This document shows positions 12,295 through 23,937 of a DNA stretch of 64,000 nucleotides, one piece after another. The translations under genes and the position numbers were made by a program. The notes under the pieces were generated by a model. It was not told the DNA's origin, did no database searches, and saw nothing but the letters and a program-made list of their open reading frames with translations. The first letter of the stretch is position 1; each line of letters opens with the position of its first letter. Origin of the DNA: Dichetophora obliterata (taxonomy: Eukaryota > Arthropoda > Insecta > Diptera > Sciomyzidae); the NCBI GenBank assembly GCA_963920525.1, contig OY986437.1:112336715-112400714 (forward strand), given 5' to 3'.

Positions 12295-14640
12295 AATAAA
12301 CATGGACATACTTTACTTTACATCCTTATAGCATCCCCTTTTGGAAGACCTATTAGATTTCCTATAGACACAGGAGCGTCGTCATAATTTATAAACCCAG
12401 AATTTACTAATAACATATTCAATGTGAACCAATAACCATTACAACAATTGTGAACAAATATCAAATTAACACACAGGTAAAATTACCGACATTTAAAGAA
12501 TTTAAGGAAAACGGGACAATGACTTTTCTAATTTTTAAATTTAATGGATATTTCGACGGACTTTTAGGACTGGACTTTTTGACAGAAATAGGAGCGAAAA
12601 TCGACTCAAAAAACAACACTTTAATCACGAATAACACCACTTTACCTTTGCAATTCAAACCAAACATAACTTCAGATAAATATTTGATCCAACCTAACTC
12701 AAAGGCAATTATCAAAGTACCCACTGACATCCGGATTGGTGACATCTGTCAAAACAATTCAGAAAGTCCAAAAACATTCATACTAGAACAACCAATTAAA
12801 GCTGAATCCTATAATTCATCCGAATTTGTAGAAATAAATAACTATAATATAAACTACAACAAAAATAATCGGGAAGAAATAGACAATAATGACATAACTG
12901 AATTACTTCGCACCATACATCTAAATTCTGAAGAAAGAAAAGCCCGGTTCAAAATCTGTAGAGCTTATGACGATATATTTTTTAGAGAAGGCCAAAATTT
13001 GAGTTTCACCAATCAAATAAAACATAGAATCATCACAACAGACGATATACCCATTCATACGAAGTCATACCGTTACCCATACATCCACAAAGAGGAGGTG
13101 AAAAGACAAATTACAGACATGCTTGACCAAGGAGTTATAAGACCAAGTTATTCACCTTGGAGCTCACCCGATTGGGTGGTCCCAAAAAAGAAAGACGCCA
13201 GTGGAAAAAAAATGGCGCTTGGTTATTGATTACAGAAAATTAAATGAAAAGACAGTTTCCGACCGATATCCTTTACCTAACATCAACGAAATATTGGACA
13301 AACTTGTCAAATGTATGTATTTCACCACGTTAGACCTCGCCAGTGGTTTCCACCAAATAGAAATTCACCCTAAAGACATTCCAAAATCAGCATTTACAGT
13401 GGAAGAAGGGCATTATGAATACCTTCGAACGCCCTTCGGACTAAAGAACGCTCCATCCACTTTCCAAAGAGTGATGAATAATGTTCTTCGAGAACTACAG
13501 GAAAAATTGTGCTTAGTGTATTTGGATGACGTCATTGTGTTTTCCACTTCTCTACAAGAACACATAGAAAATTTGAGAAAAATTTTCAATAGACTTCGCG
13601 CTTCAAACTGAAAGTGCAAATGGATAAATCTGAATTTTTGCACAAGGAAATAGCCTTCCTAGGTATTGTAACAACAAACGGGGTTAAGCCAAGCCCGGAC
13701 AAAATCAAAGCAATTAGAGAATTCCCAATCCCCAGAACTTAAAACGAACTAAGGTCATTTAGCGGACTTCTAGGATACTACAGAATATTTGTTAAATACC
13801 TAGAAAAATTATTAAGACCTATGACTGAATGTTTAGGAAAAGACAAAAAATTACACCTACAGATAGATACATTGAATCCTTTGAAATATGCAAAAATATA
13901 CTTATGAATAACCCCATATTACAAAATCCCGATTTTGCAAAACCGTTTAGCTTAACAACTGATGCGAGCAACTTCGCTATAGGCGCTGTATTATCACAGG
14001 GACCAATAGGAAAAGACAAGCCTATCAGTTACGCCAGCCGAGCTCTAACAAAAACCGAAGAAAATTACTCTACCATAGAAAAGGAGCTATTAGCCATCGT
14101 GTGGGCTACGAAATACTTTCGCCCTTATCTATTTGGCCGACAATTCAAAATCGTAATAGATCACCGACCCCTTACCTTAGAAGAATTCGGTTATACTATT
14201 ATTTATAAAAAAGGAAAATTAAATACAAATACAGACGCTTTAAGTCGCATTAAACTGAGTAATTTTGAAACAAAAGATTCTGAAGAAATAGATGTGAACG
14301 ACACTACTACAACAGATTAATGAATTTAATCTACAGCTTCATTTAATTAAATCAAATACCAATTCAAATGTCATAGAAGTGCCCTTCAAAAACAAACAGA
14401 GAAGAAAGATGTCAACTTTTAAAATATGACAGACAACCACCAATAGTAAAATTTAAAACGCCCGAATCACCCGAAAAACCACTTGACATACTCCATAAAG
14501 ATCTTTATACAATCAACCATGTATCAGTTTTAACAATAATAGATACATTTTCTAAATTTTGCAGCAGCATATGACTTGTTATCTCGAAGCAGCATAGGCG
14601 TTCTCAAGCCTTTAAGACATTTTATCAGCATGCAAGTTAA
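12295..14640 (+). pseudogene. Pol of 17.6-like gypsy (protease, RT, RNase H, partial integrase)
   Basis: The protease motif IDTGASS (about 12364) is followed by an in-frame stop; GLLGLDFL is the second protease landmark. RT runs from about 13020 with [55 protein letters not shown] and active site [10 protein letters not shown] (13520). Frameshifts lie near 13210 and 13605. RNase H (13930-14260) has TTDASNFAIGAVLSQ and EKELLAIVWATKYFRP, but about 20 residues are deleted before the LEEFGYTI motif. Integrase survives only as its first core segment near 14485-14640 (LTIIDTFSKF), itself frameshifted. Confidence 0.85.
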
Positions 14641-15007
14641 CGTTTCTCTCACCCTTGCCTTTAAAGGCATAATATAAACAATAAGTAACTCAAACGCATA
14701 TCAATCTTATAGATATGCGTTCTCACAAAAATAATGTAAACAATAATGGTTCTTTCTTATCGCTTAGTGAATGGATGATACAATTTATTTAACCATTGTG
14801 AAATTCAATTGCATCAATCCATTCTTTGTTATCTTTTAAGCTGAGTAAGCAATTTTAGTTTATAAATAGCTAGTTTAAGATATTTTTAAGTCACTCTTTG
14901 TTAACGTAGCTGACTAACAGCATAATTTCATGAAAAATTATCTCATAAAAAAGTAAAAATAAAAAATAGTTTTTTTTTTAATAAAACAAAGTATCAATAA
15001 AATAATT
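14635..15007 (+). mobile_element. Candidate LTR of another element
   Basis: The block starts AGTTAACGTTTCTC exactly where the preceding integrase stops making sense and ends ATAAAATAATT. It is followed by GGTAGCTGAGCAAGG, a possible primer site, and a leader-like stretch to 15251. Length and end type fit the other LTRs here. No partner was found, so the ends are inferred. 15008-15251 holds no recognisable gene. Confidence 0.4.
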
Positions 15008-15251
15008 GGTAGCTGAGCAAGGTTTGCGAAAGTTTTTTTGCGGAACACAAAAATTTTCGGTTCGGTTCGACTCCGGAATTACATACGGCTATACGTAAAC
15101 AGTGTTCAAAAACAGTTTTATAAAAAACATCCAAAAAAAAAGGTGTATAAAACGAACTATAAAATAAGTATTCCATTATAGGGAGAAAAAAACTGTTAAC
15201 AAAAGTATTTGGCAGCGGAATAAGTGGCGATACTTCAAAGTTTTACTTATA

Positions 15252-16523
15252 CAGGGTCCGCCAAATAACTTTTTTTTTTTTAAATTCTATAAAAAAAAGT
15301 ACTGGATATTTTCTCAAATTTCTTTTTTTATTTGAAAGTACAATCCTTCCGGTTAATAATGGAAAATAATTCCATTCAAATGGCTGCCTCGGCTGGCCAT
15401 GCAGTAGCCTACACGATCGGTTCAATTTTTAAGCACATTATCGATTGTGTGCAGCTGTATTTCACCAATGGCTTCACGAATATTGTCATTTAAAGCGTCA
15501 ATTGTCTCTGGCTTGTCGGCGTAACACTTATCTTTGAGGGCACCCCACAAATAATAGTCCAACGGTGTCAAATCGCAGCTCTGAGGTGGGCAAACGACAT
15601 CAGCTCTGCGGCTGATAATGCGATCTTCAAAAACAGGGCGCAAAACATCGAGTGTAGCTTCGGCTGTGTGGCACGTAGCGCCGTCCTGCTGAAACCAAAT
15701 GTTGCCAATATCCTCCTCTTCAATTTTTGTGAACAAAAACTCGTTCAACATGGCCCGATAACGATCGCCATTGACTGTAACGGCCACTCCTTGCTCATTT
15801 TCGAAGAATGGCCCAATTATGCCTCTGGACCAAAATCCGCACCAAACAGTGACTCGTTTTGGGTGCAGCGGCTTTTCAATGTATGTGTGCGGGTTTTCTG
15901 TGCCCCAAATGCAACAATTTTGCTTGTTTACATACCCGCCAAGATCAAAATGAGCTTCATCTGAAAAGATGATTTTTTTTTTTTTGGCAAAATCGGCATC
16001 TTCTGTAAGTCGATCGCAGGCCCACTTAGCGAAGCGAAAACGCATTGGATGGTCAGTTAAACTCCTGAACCAATTGGACTTTGTATGGCGTCATACCAAG
16101 GTCTTTATGCAAAATTCGTCTCATTCGTTGTTCAATTGTTGAGAACGACGGTGAATTGATGTTGATGGCGCTTCACGCACACAATATTCTCGTGTGTACG
16201 CACTGCTTTTGGCTTTTCACGCTTTGGTTTATCGATGAGGATGCCAGTTTCTTTCACTTTTTTCACAAGATAACGAACATACGGAGCTGACGGTCCTTCT
16301 CTTCTTCCAAAATCCGTACGCAATTTTCGCACACATTCTGCAACATTACCATGATTTTCAAAGTAATATCGCAGTATTTCCCAGCGTTGTTCAAGCGTAT
16401 ACACAACCATATTCGTTCAGCGGAAGGATAAAACTAATTATCTGTCAAATCAGACATGAGCTAAGTGTTATCGTTCACGAAATAAGCACTAGTTGAAAAA
16501 AAAACGTTAGATGGCGGACCCTG
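15252..16523 (-). mobile_element. Mariner-like transposon with both ends and TA duplication
   Basis: The left end CAGGGTCCGCCAAATAAC and the right end in reverse complement CAGGGTCCGCCATCTAAC are inverted repeats followed by T-runs, and the dinucleotide TA flanks both. The 1272-bp unit holds one transposase gene on the - strand. The ends look intact but the gene is frameshifted, so it could only move in trans. Confidence 0.92.
15422..16410 (-). pseudogene. Mariner-superfamily transposase, frameshifted
   Basis: It starts at ATG 16408-16410 with the helix-turn-helix region MVVYTLEQRWEILRYYFENH. The frame breaks near 16140, and the catalytic part continues 16045-15422: IIFSDEAHFDLGGYVNKQN (first D), KRVTVWCGFWSRGIIGPFF, IWFQQDGATCHTA (second D) and SCDLTPLDYYLWGALKDK (third D). 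About 40 residues separate the second D from the D of TPLD, longer than the DD34D of classic mariner and closer to DD41D/rosa-type elements. The C-terminal end lies in another frame. It would cut and paste the flanking element in the nucleus. Confidence 0.88.
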
Positions 16524-16534
16524 TACAACAAAAT

Positions 16535-16637
16535 ACAGCAGCAGTGAAATCATTTGCAACGATTAAATCAGACAGCCAGCTAAGGAAAGTACAGTAACAG
16601 TGAAATCATTTGCAACGATTAAATCAGACAGCCAGCT
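16535..16637. repeat. 47-bp direct duplication
   Basis: Copies at 16535-16581 and 16591-16637 share GTGAAATCATTTGCAACGAT through to GACAGCCAGCT and are separated by nine bases. They lie just upstream of the Jockey-like LINE and may be part of its 5' promoter region or of the preceding leader. Confidence 0.75.
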
Positions 16638-16726
16638 CGTTCTTGTCGCCATCTTTGCTGTAAACGGTCGCAAAAAAATTATCTTCTTGTATGTTTATCT
16701 TTGTTGTTCGGTGAATTGTCTCAAAA

Positions 16727-18282
16727 ATGGAGGAAAATGAAAACAAATGTGAAATTGATAAACTTAATAAAATCTTAATTGATAAAGATCGGCTCATTGC
16801 TGAATTAAAATCTCAAATTGAAAGACAAACCGAACATATTGAAAAATTAAACAAAAATGTGTTATTGTTAAATCAAAATGTGGCTGAACTTGCATCAGCA
16901 CTAAATGTGTCAAATACAAATGTATCTTTAAATGTAAATCGAGTATTTGGAAAACGTCGTCTTGAAATCTCTGCTGATACGGTAGTATCCGGAGCCAGTT
17001 ATGCTAAATTAAACAAAGCCATTCTATCAAAAAATGCAGTTGCTGTGGCTGCAGGTGTCGTGGGGACTGCTGCTGTTGCTGCGGCTGCTGGTGTAGTTGA
17101 AAACGTCATGGAAACAGTTGGAACAGCTGGAAATTTGAGTGAAAACGAAAACTGTACGCATAAAGTGAAACAAAATCATGATACTTCTATGATTCAATTC
17201 AACCTCAATTTAAATGGCACATTGAAAATGACGCGCGCTTAATACAAAAGCCAAACTCAAAGCCTAAAATTACTCCCACTGCAAATACATGGGCTGACAT
17301 TGTTGCAAGCGGAGAAGAGCCGGAAATTTTGCAAAAAACAACTCCAATCCAGCTTGGGCTTAATCAAAATGGTGACTATAGCAACATACTTACAAATATT
17401 AGAAACCAAGTTGGCACTGCTGGATATGAATGGTTGCAGCTGCGAAAAAATGTTGCTCCTGGAATTATTTGTCATAACCTGGATATAAAAGCTAATATCA
17501 TGAATTGTCTTAGTGAAAGTGGCTATGAATTCAACACTTTTGCCGAAAAGGGGTGCAAGCGGAAAGCTTTCATTGTTCGTGGTCTAATTCATGGAAATAG
17601 TGATGAAAACGTCAATTTGATTGCAAATACTATGGTGGAGTATCACATTGGTGGTATTGCTAGCATTTTGCCGTTTGAAACTCCAACAATGAAGCGAAAC
17701 ACAAATTCAACTCCGCTATATCAATTGGTTCTGGACAACGATGCTGACGTTTCTAGACTTGCACAAATCAAAACCATAAACACATTTCGTGTCAAGTTTG
17801 AAAAAATGTATAATTCAAAAGTGGTGCAATGTCGGCGCTGTCAACGGTTCGCTCACACTGCTTCTGCTTGTGCTTTCAATTATCGCTGCGTTCAGTGTCT
17901 AAGTAAACATGGTCCTGGAAACTGTCCGAGAGCTAATAATAAAAAACTTCCAATCGGCTGTATAAATTGTCACACTGCTGGCTTTAAACAAAATAGGCAT
18001 ACTGCAAATGACTTATCGCATTGTGAATTTTACAACAATTTCAAAAATAGACGTGGTGTTGCGGCTACTGGAGTGCTCAATAAAGGTGCGAAACTCGGCA
18101 GTATGCAAAATCCATTTCGTTTTCTACATCTTCAAACTCTAATCAACATTCAACCTCTTCTGGATTTTTCAATCAAAATACGCTGGACGATATTCGTACT
18201 CCGGCAAATGAGCCAAAAATTGAAAGAAAGAAGTCAAAATCAACTGAAATTTCAAATAAAAGATCGGGTGAGTCTACGGTAA
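16727..18282 (+). pseudogene. Jockey-like ORF1 (Gag-like RNA-binding protein)
   Basis: ATG 16727 opens a coiled-coil region with leucine heptads (KLNKILIDKDRLIAELKSQI, HIEKLNKNVLLLNQNVAEL), then an alanine/valine-rich linker. A frameshift near 17240 moves the rest to another frame. This contains a PRE-like region (17560-17810) and CCHC knuckles CRRCQRFAHTASAC and CVQCLSKHGPGNC, then CINCHTAGF. This order is that of Jockey-clade ORF1 proteins, which form the RNP and direct the LINE RNA to chromosomes. Confidence 0.82.
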
Positions 18283-18832
18283 AAATTCTGGATCTAGCTC
18301 TGAAAATATATATAAACAAAAATTGCGTAAAGTGTTTGGGCAATTTCGTGAATTAATGGAAAATTGCTTTAAATGATAACAGTTGTTTCTTTAAATGCAT
18401 GTTCCATTGTACATTCAAAGCGTATCTCCTTGTTGTTAGATTTCATAGAGCAGACACGTGCAAATACTTTTATGTTCCAGGAAACCCAAATTGACTCGAA
18501 GAGTAAAATCAAAATACCCGGTTACAACATTTTTCGTGGTGATGTATTGCGGGGACGGGGTGGTACAGCTATCGTTGTTAGTAATTGTATTGCGGTTAGA
18601 AATTCAAAAATCTCCAGAAATCTTATTCATTCTACCTCAATTGAGTGTTAAATTTCAAATTCGTGGCATCGATTCTCTTCAGTATATTTTCCACATGGAA
18701 AGCTAAACTCTGATGGCATTAAGACTTTTTTCTGTGAAAATTCAAAAACTTTTTTCGGTGGTGATTTTAACGCTAGGCATGTGTCGTTTGGTGATGTGTC
18801 AAATAATATTTATGGATCACTTCGCAATTAAA

Positions 18833-19257
18833 TGTACAATTCCACTTGAATTTTCAGACACCGCAAATTTTCACAATAAAATTAAACTATTCAATAAAGG
18901 AAATATAAATGTGGGAAAGCAATCCGACAAACTAACAAATACATAAGACACTTTACGACCCTACAAAACAGTACGAAATTATTTTAAAAAAGCAACATTG
19001 CTGGCATGAATAAAATGCAACACTTTATGATAACAAAGAAAAAGAAAATAGAAATCCACAAAGCAGTCAGTCGTTTTTTTGTCGTTTTAAAGTGCAGTCG
19101 TACTTACAAAAGAGCCATTAAGCTAAGAAATCAAAGTTGTAAAATTATCTAAAACTACGATATGCAAAACTATTTAAAACTATATATAAAATTAAATAAA
19201 GTTATAATTAAGAGAATTAACGAAGTGTTTTTATAATTTGAGATCGGCAATTCTACA
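18833..19257 (+). mobile_element. Solo LTR with TAAA target duplication
   Basis: The block starts TGTACAATTCC and ends GCAATTCTACA, so its ends form an inverted repeat of TG...CA type. TAAA stands on both sides (18829-18832 and 19258-19261), the 4-bp duplication expected of Ty3/gypsy integrases. An AATAAAG signal near 19197 orients it on +. The 425 bp hold no gene. It splits the LINE endonuclease. Confidence 0.85.
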
Positions 19258-20211
19258 TAAATAACTTAAATTCCTGTATTTTGCGTAAATTGAACAATTT
19301 GACTCTGCCTCTCAATCAAAATTTGATGAACGATGACTGTGAGCAAGTAGCCATAAACATTGAAAAAATCTTTGACTCAGCCATTGATAGGCATGTACCG
19401 GTTTCTAGTTGCACGAAACACAGAGTGCTTTTTTCTCCAACAACTTTAGCTCTTCAACGTGAATCCAAAAAGATTCAAAGAAAAATTTTTGCTCTTGGCC
19501 CTTTTCCTCCGATTCTACTATTAAATCAGTTAAAAGCTCGTTTAAAACTTTTAAAAAATATGGTTTTAAATAGTGTTCGGTATGAAACTGGGAAATTCTT
19601 TACAAATGCCTTTAACGCTGTGGAAACAAATCGTGATGCTTACAAAATCATAAAAAATTTTACTGGGCACAAAAAAACGGCAACCATAAATGGTTCACTC
19701 TTCCTGGATGGGGAAAAAAGTTGTGCTATCTCTGGTGATTTAAACATTGCAAATCCGCTTGCTGAAAATTTTTCGGCTAATCACAAACTTACCTCTGGAT
19801 TCGATTCTGAACACAAAAACATTGTAGAAAATTCCATACTTTCGCTTGAAAATTCAAATTCAGCTATTAATTTTGACCAAAACATATCTCCTCTTATTCA
19901 TAACCCGGCGTCTCAACAGGCAATAATCCATTGCTTACCATCTGTCAAATTTCATTGCAAGCAATGGCAATATTTCAAGGGTGGGTTTTGTCATGTTACG
20001 AAATCAACATATAATTTTATCATTTATTATTATATAAATTTATTATTTTATAAATTTATTTTGCACGCTACTTGATTTTCATAGATACACACATTTAAAA
20101 TTTTGGAGAAAAATGAAAAATGACTGTCAAACAAGAAAAAATACAGCTCATTGCTTGGCAATACATGGAAAGCAATAGACAACATGCCGTTCTCACTTAT
20201 CAAAAAATTTG

Positions 20212-20278
20212 TACGTATCATTTCAATTTTAACTACGTATCATTTCAATATTAACATACATATCATTTCAATTTTAAC
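20212..20278 (+). repeat. Triple 22-bp tandem repeat inside the RT gene
   Basis: Three units of TACGTATCATTTCAATTTTA-type sequence (22, 22 and 23 bp) lie in the linker before the RT. Together the two extra units add 45 bases and keep the reading frame, giving VRIISILT...IHIISILT. Confidence 0.8.
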
Positions 20279-21865
20279 TATTTTTTTCAATCATTTCCTT
20301 GCTTTTTCCTTTTTCCCAAGATTTTGGCAATATGCTATTATTACGCCTATTCCCAAAGCTGGTAAAGATGCTTCACTTATTGAAAACTGGCGTCCAATTT
20401 CAATGTTATGTTGCATCGGAAAAATGTTTGAAAAAATCTTGGCGACTAGATTAAATAGACATCGCGATACCATACAATTATACCAAAATCAATTTGGGTT
20501 TCTTGGTGGTCATTCAATGAATCATGCACTTGCCAGAATACAGGCTGACATAATGGTTTAAATGAAAATAAAGTTATTACGGTTGTGGCCCAGGATTTAA
20601 AGGCTGCTTTTGATACAATTTGGCATGATGGCCTTTTACACAAAGTGTTAATACTTAATTTTCCGATTATTATTATTAAGATTATTAAATCAATGCTATC
20701 ATTCAGAAGTTTTACCGTTCGGCTAAATGGGCATTTGTCAGATATTTACACCATGGAAGCTGGTGTGCCCCAGGGCTCTGTCCTTGGTCCTTTGTTATTC
20801 ATACTTTATGTATATGATATTCCCTTACATAATACTATCAAAATTTCTCAATTTGCAGATGACACCACGCTTCATGTAGTTCATAATGACCCAGCCCGTA
20901 CTCAAAATTATTAAATATTTTTCTTGTTAAAATTTCCAACTACTTTAAAAATTGGAAGTTGGCCTTAAATAAGAATAAGATTGAGCTCATGCATATCATG
21001 GGTTTTGTTCGTGATACAATTCCTAAGTAAAGAAAGTTAGTTAGAAACATGAAAATTACTTTAGATGGTCATTTATTGATTGCTACAAATGACATAAGAC
21101 TGATTGGCATGCAGTTGCAAACAAATAATAAATTTTCCAAACACATTACTATCAGGTTTAATAAGGCCAAAAAGGCTAAATTTCATCTAAACCGGTTTTT
21201 TAAAAAATTCGAAAATTAATGTTAAAATTAAAACAAACATGTACAAGCTGTATATTCGACCAATCGTTATGTACGCTTCTCCTGTTTGGTGTCGGCAACC
21301 GCAGGTTTCTAGTCACCAGATGGAATTATTAAGATTATTTGAGAGAGGGTGTCCCAGATCTACTCAAATTTACAATACCTCTGGCTGTATGAGGATTGAT
21401 CGTTTTGCGGCCTTGTCGCATGTCGGTTTTTATAATAAATGCCTAAATTTTGCTGACCCTAAATTTGATGATATTTTACGTAGATTTGGAAATGGTCAAG
21501 CTCACAGCTGCATGCCAAGTTTATTTGATCAGCACAACGCTGGAAATCTTGTTATAAACGATGAACTAAAAATTTTTAACACCAGGTACGATAATCGTCC
21601 CGGGCTAGTGTATAATACTAGTTAACTTATTTAAAAAATTATGATTCATATGCAAGACTGTTGTAAACTTTTTTTTTCATTTTGGTTGTTTTATTTAATT
21701 TTTGCCTATAAACTTATTTTTATAAATTTAAGCTACTCTGAATTACTATCAATCGTTGGCTGTGATAAAGTTCTCATAGATTACTACTCGGCATATTTAT
21801 ACTATGTTATAGTTAATTTTAAGTTTTGATATCTAAATAAAACTATTCCAACAAAAAAAAAAAAA

Positions 21866-22023
21866 TCAAGTAGTGCAAAACTAATAATACTGTCTCAAAA
21901 TTACTCAAATACTAAGTAACAAACACAAAAGTGAAAAAGAGCCCTCAAGTGTGCAAAACTAATAATACTGTCTCAAAGTTACTCAAAAACTAAGTAACAA
22001 AAACAGAAGTGGAAAAAGTGCCC
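21866..22023 (+). repeat. Leader tandem duplication (2 x 79 bp)
   Basis: Two copies (21866-21944 and 21945-22023) share AACTAATAATACTGTCTCAA and end in GCCC followed by TCAAG or TAAAG. The related gypsy leader at 58.06-58.17 kb also carries CCCTCAA(G/A)AAG(T/C)GCAA repeats, so repeated leader modules seem to be a family trait. 22024-22333 holds no recognisable gene. Confidence 0.8.
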
Positions 22024-22333
22024 TAAAGAAGTGAAAAACAATTAAGGCTGCCCCAAAAAGCTCTGAAATTGTGACAAAAACAGTATAAAAAACAAGTGTG
22101 TTTTTATAAAAAAATAAATAAAGAACAATTCAAAACTCTTTATATAGTAATTATAACAAATAAAAAAACAGCGTGTTGCAGAGGAACGAGGCCCCCGAGT
22201 AGCCATCAACAGCAAAAAGGAAGTGCAACGCACTAGCCACTCCGCCTGCAGAAATTAATCAAAATTGGAAAAGAAAACCTGGAAAGGAACATCCACTACA
22301 TACGGTTAAACTAATAAAAGATATCCATCCAAG

Positions 22334-22423
22334 ATGACTACAACTAAGCTTGTACTGTTAGCAATTTTATTTTTAACAGTGTATAGTTTTGACATATTGA
22401 AATATTATTCTATAAACATTTGA
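22334..22423 (+). CDS. Small leader ORF with signal-peptide-like sequence (29 aa)
   Basis: ATG 22334 opens a 29-residue frame upstream of gag. It starts MTTTKLVLLAILFLTVYSFD, a short polar start followed by a hydrophobic run as in a secretory signal peptide. It stops at TGA 22421-22423; GTGTAT (22379) inside it and GTAAGC (22427) just after it are possible splice donors. In gypsy-type errantiviruses env is expressed from a spliced RNA, so the frame may supply the env start and signal peptide. This is inference; it could be chance. Confidence 0.4.
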   Translation: MTTTKLVLLAILFLTVYSFDILKYYSINI

Positions 22424-22577
22424 TTTGTAAGCTCTAGACTTTCAATTGCATTAGACAGAAAAAAAAACCATAATAAAAATAAATATACTTTATATCGTCA
22501 TACATTATAGAAAGACTAAACTGAACAGTTCATAATTAACTTGACTTTACGAATTTAACGAAAACATAAGAAACTCG

Positions 22578-23937
22578 ATGGCTAATCCAAACAATCTTAT
22601 GCGTCCACCGGTACTTAATAACGCACAATCCGCACCAGCACCACCAAACAATAATATGGAAGAATTAGGTTCCATAATAGCACAAATAGCCTCAGAGGTA
22701 TTTTCGAGGCAGGGTCCAGCTTTGGTTCAAGCAGTAATGAATCCCAACTCTCACCTTGCAAACGCTAGGGATCAAATAATCGACGAAAGACACAGGAACA
22801 ACATTACAGACTTAGATAAAATCCCAGACGTTTATTCAAATGTGGCGAATGTCAAATGCTTACGCGAATTCTCTGGTAGACCAGGCGAATTTAATTCCTG
22901 GGAAAAAAGTGTAGAGAGAATTCTAAAGATTTACGAACCCTCCAAAGGTACGCCTAAATATTATGGTATCTTAAACGTAATAAGGAACAAAATTGTGGGT
23001 AATGCAGACATTGCTTTAGAATCCTATAATACTCCACTCGACTGGCCAGCTATAGCAAAATGTGTAACCTTACATTACGCAGACAAACGCGACCTGTCTT
23101 CTCTCGAATACCAAATGACCGCTTTAATTCAAGGTAGGTCAACAGTAGAGCAATTTTACCAAGATGTCTACTCCCACCTGTCACTGATTTTAAACAAATT
23201 AGGCTGCTTAGAAGTCAATACAGAATCCCTTCAGATCCTCACCCAGACATATGGAGAAAAAGCACTTGATACTTTCATTCGAGGACTTAACGGTGAACTT
23301 CCAAAACTGTTAGGAATGAAAGAACCAGCTGATTTACCACAGACATTACACTTATATCTCAAGCTGGAAAATCAAAATTTCCGAACCAACTATGCCAATA
23401 ATCAACAACTAACGATAAGGAAATACCATTCCAAATTTAACCACACCCCTACAAAACAGAAATATCCCTATGCCACGCTATAGACAAAATTTCCATCCCT
23501 AAATAGCATATATTCCTAATCCTCAAGCTCCAACATTCCAAAAACATTTCCAAAATATGACACAGCAACCTAACCAATACCCACACCGACAACCACTCCC
23601 ACGACCATTTGCTCCCAAACCTTTACCTAGAACAGAACCTATGGACATCGATATAAGCATCCGTTCAAGAAGAATCGACTACATGAATAGGCCAAGACCA
23701 GAACAAATCGCAGAGAAAAGACCACCGCCCTCCCAACGAAGCTTCATCCCTCACAAGACCCAACGCACATTCCATATAGACACCGAACGCGACAGTAACG
23801 CCTTCAACGAGTACGAACATGACAAAGACGAAGAAAAATACGATCAAACATTAGACGAGTACTTGACAACTATAGAATCTGAACAAGATTATACAGAACA
23901 GTCCCCAGAGCTTAACGACATCCATTTTTTAGAATGA
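22578..23937 (+). pseudogene. Gypsy Gag
   Basis: ATG 22578 (MANPNNLMRPPVLNN). The capsid-like region has CLREFSGRPGEFNSWEKSVE, VIRNKIVGNADIALESY, HYADKRDLSSLEYQM and FIRGLNGELPKLLGM, the arrangement of gypsy Gag, which lacks zinc knuckles. The first frame stops at 23481-23483. The proline- and arginine-rich tail with an acidic end resumes at 23557 after a frameshift and ends at TGA 23935-23937. The pol frame starts one base back as ATGA, i.e. in the -1 frame, matching the -1 shift known for gypsy gag-pol. Confidence 0.82.

Larger units (their letters stand above)
10238..14640 (+). mobile_element. Ty3/gypsy retrotransposon (17.6/297-like), 3'-truncated
   Basis: The order PBS, leader, gag, protease, RT, RNase H and the start of integrase is preserved. 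Env and the 3' LTR are absent: sequence ends in the integrase core at about 14640, where an unrelated LTR-like block starts. The leader 10256-10923 is rich in CAACAA-type repeats and has no gene. Frameshifts and stops occur in every gene. Confidence 0.85.
18373..21625 (+). pseudogene. Jockey-like ORF2 (endonuclease, reverse transcriptase)
   Basis: The endonuclease starts MITVVSLNACSIVHSKRIS with FMFQETQI (catalytic E), RGGTAIVVSNCI and, in a shifted frame near 18757, GGDFNARHVSFGD. It is then cut by a solo LTR at 18833. The gene resumes near 19262 (NLNSCILRKLNNLTLP). RT blocks are IITPIPKAGKD and NWRPISMLCC (20340-20400), QNQFGFLGGHS (20487), VVAQDLKAAFDTIWHDGLL (20580), MEAGVPQGSVLGPLLF and the active site QFADDTTLH (20850). 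The C-terminus LYIRPIVMYASPVWC lies at 21245. At least four frame breaks make it inactive. Confidence 0.85.
16638..21865 (+). mobile_element. Jockey-like LINE, nearly full length but broken
   Basis: A 5' leader, ORF1 with zinc knuckles, ORF2 with endonuclease and RT, a 3' UTR and a terminal A-run (about 21853-21865) are all present on the + strand. Only frameshifts and insertions break it, so it was probably inserted as a full-length copy. A solo LTR sits in the endonuclease region and an unexplained block (about 19960-20150) lies before the RT. The 3' A-run meets the repeated leader of a gypsy element. Confidence 0.88.

Noticed and set aside
19960..20150. A separate MITE in the LINE before the RT, suggested by inverted CAAGCAAT motifs
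   Set aside because: The inverted match is only about nine bases and no target duplication was found, so boundaries are unsupported.
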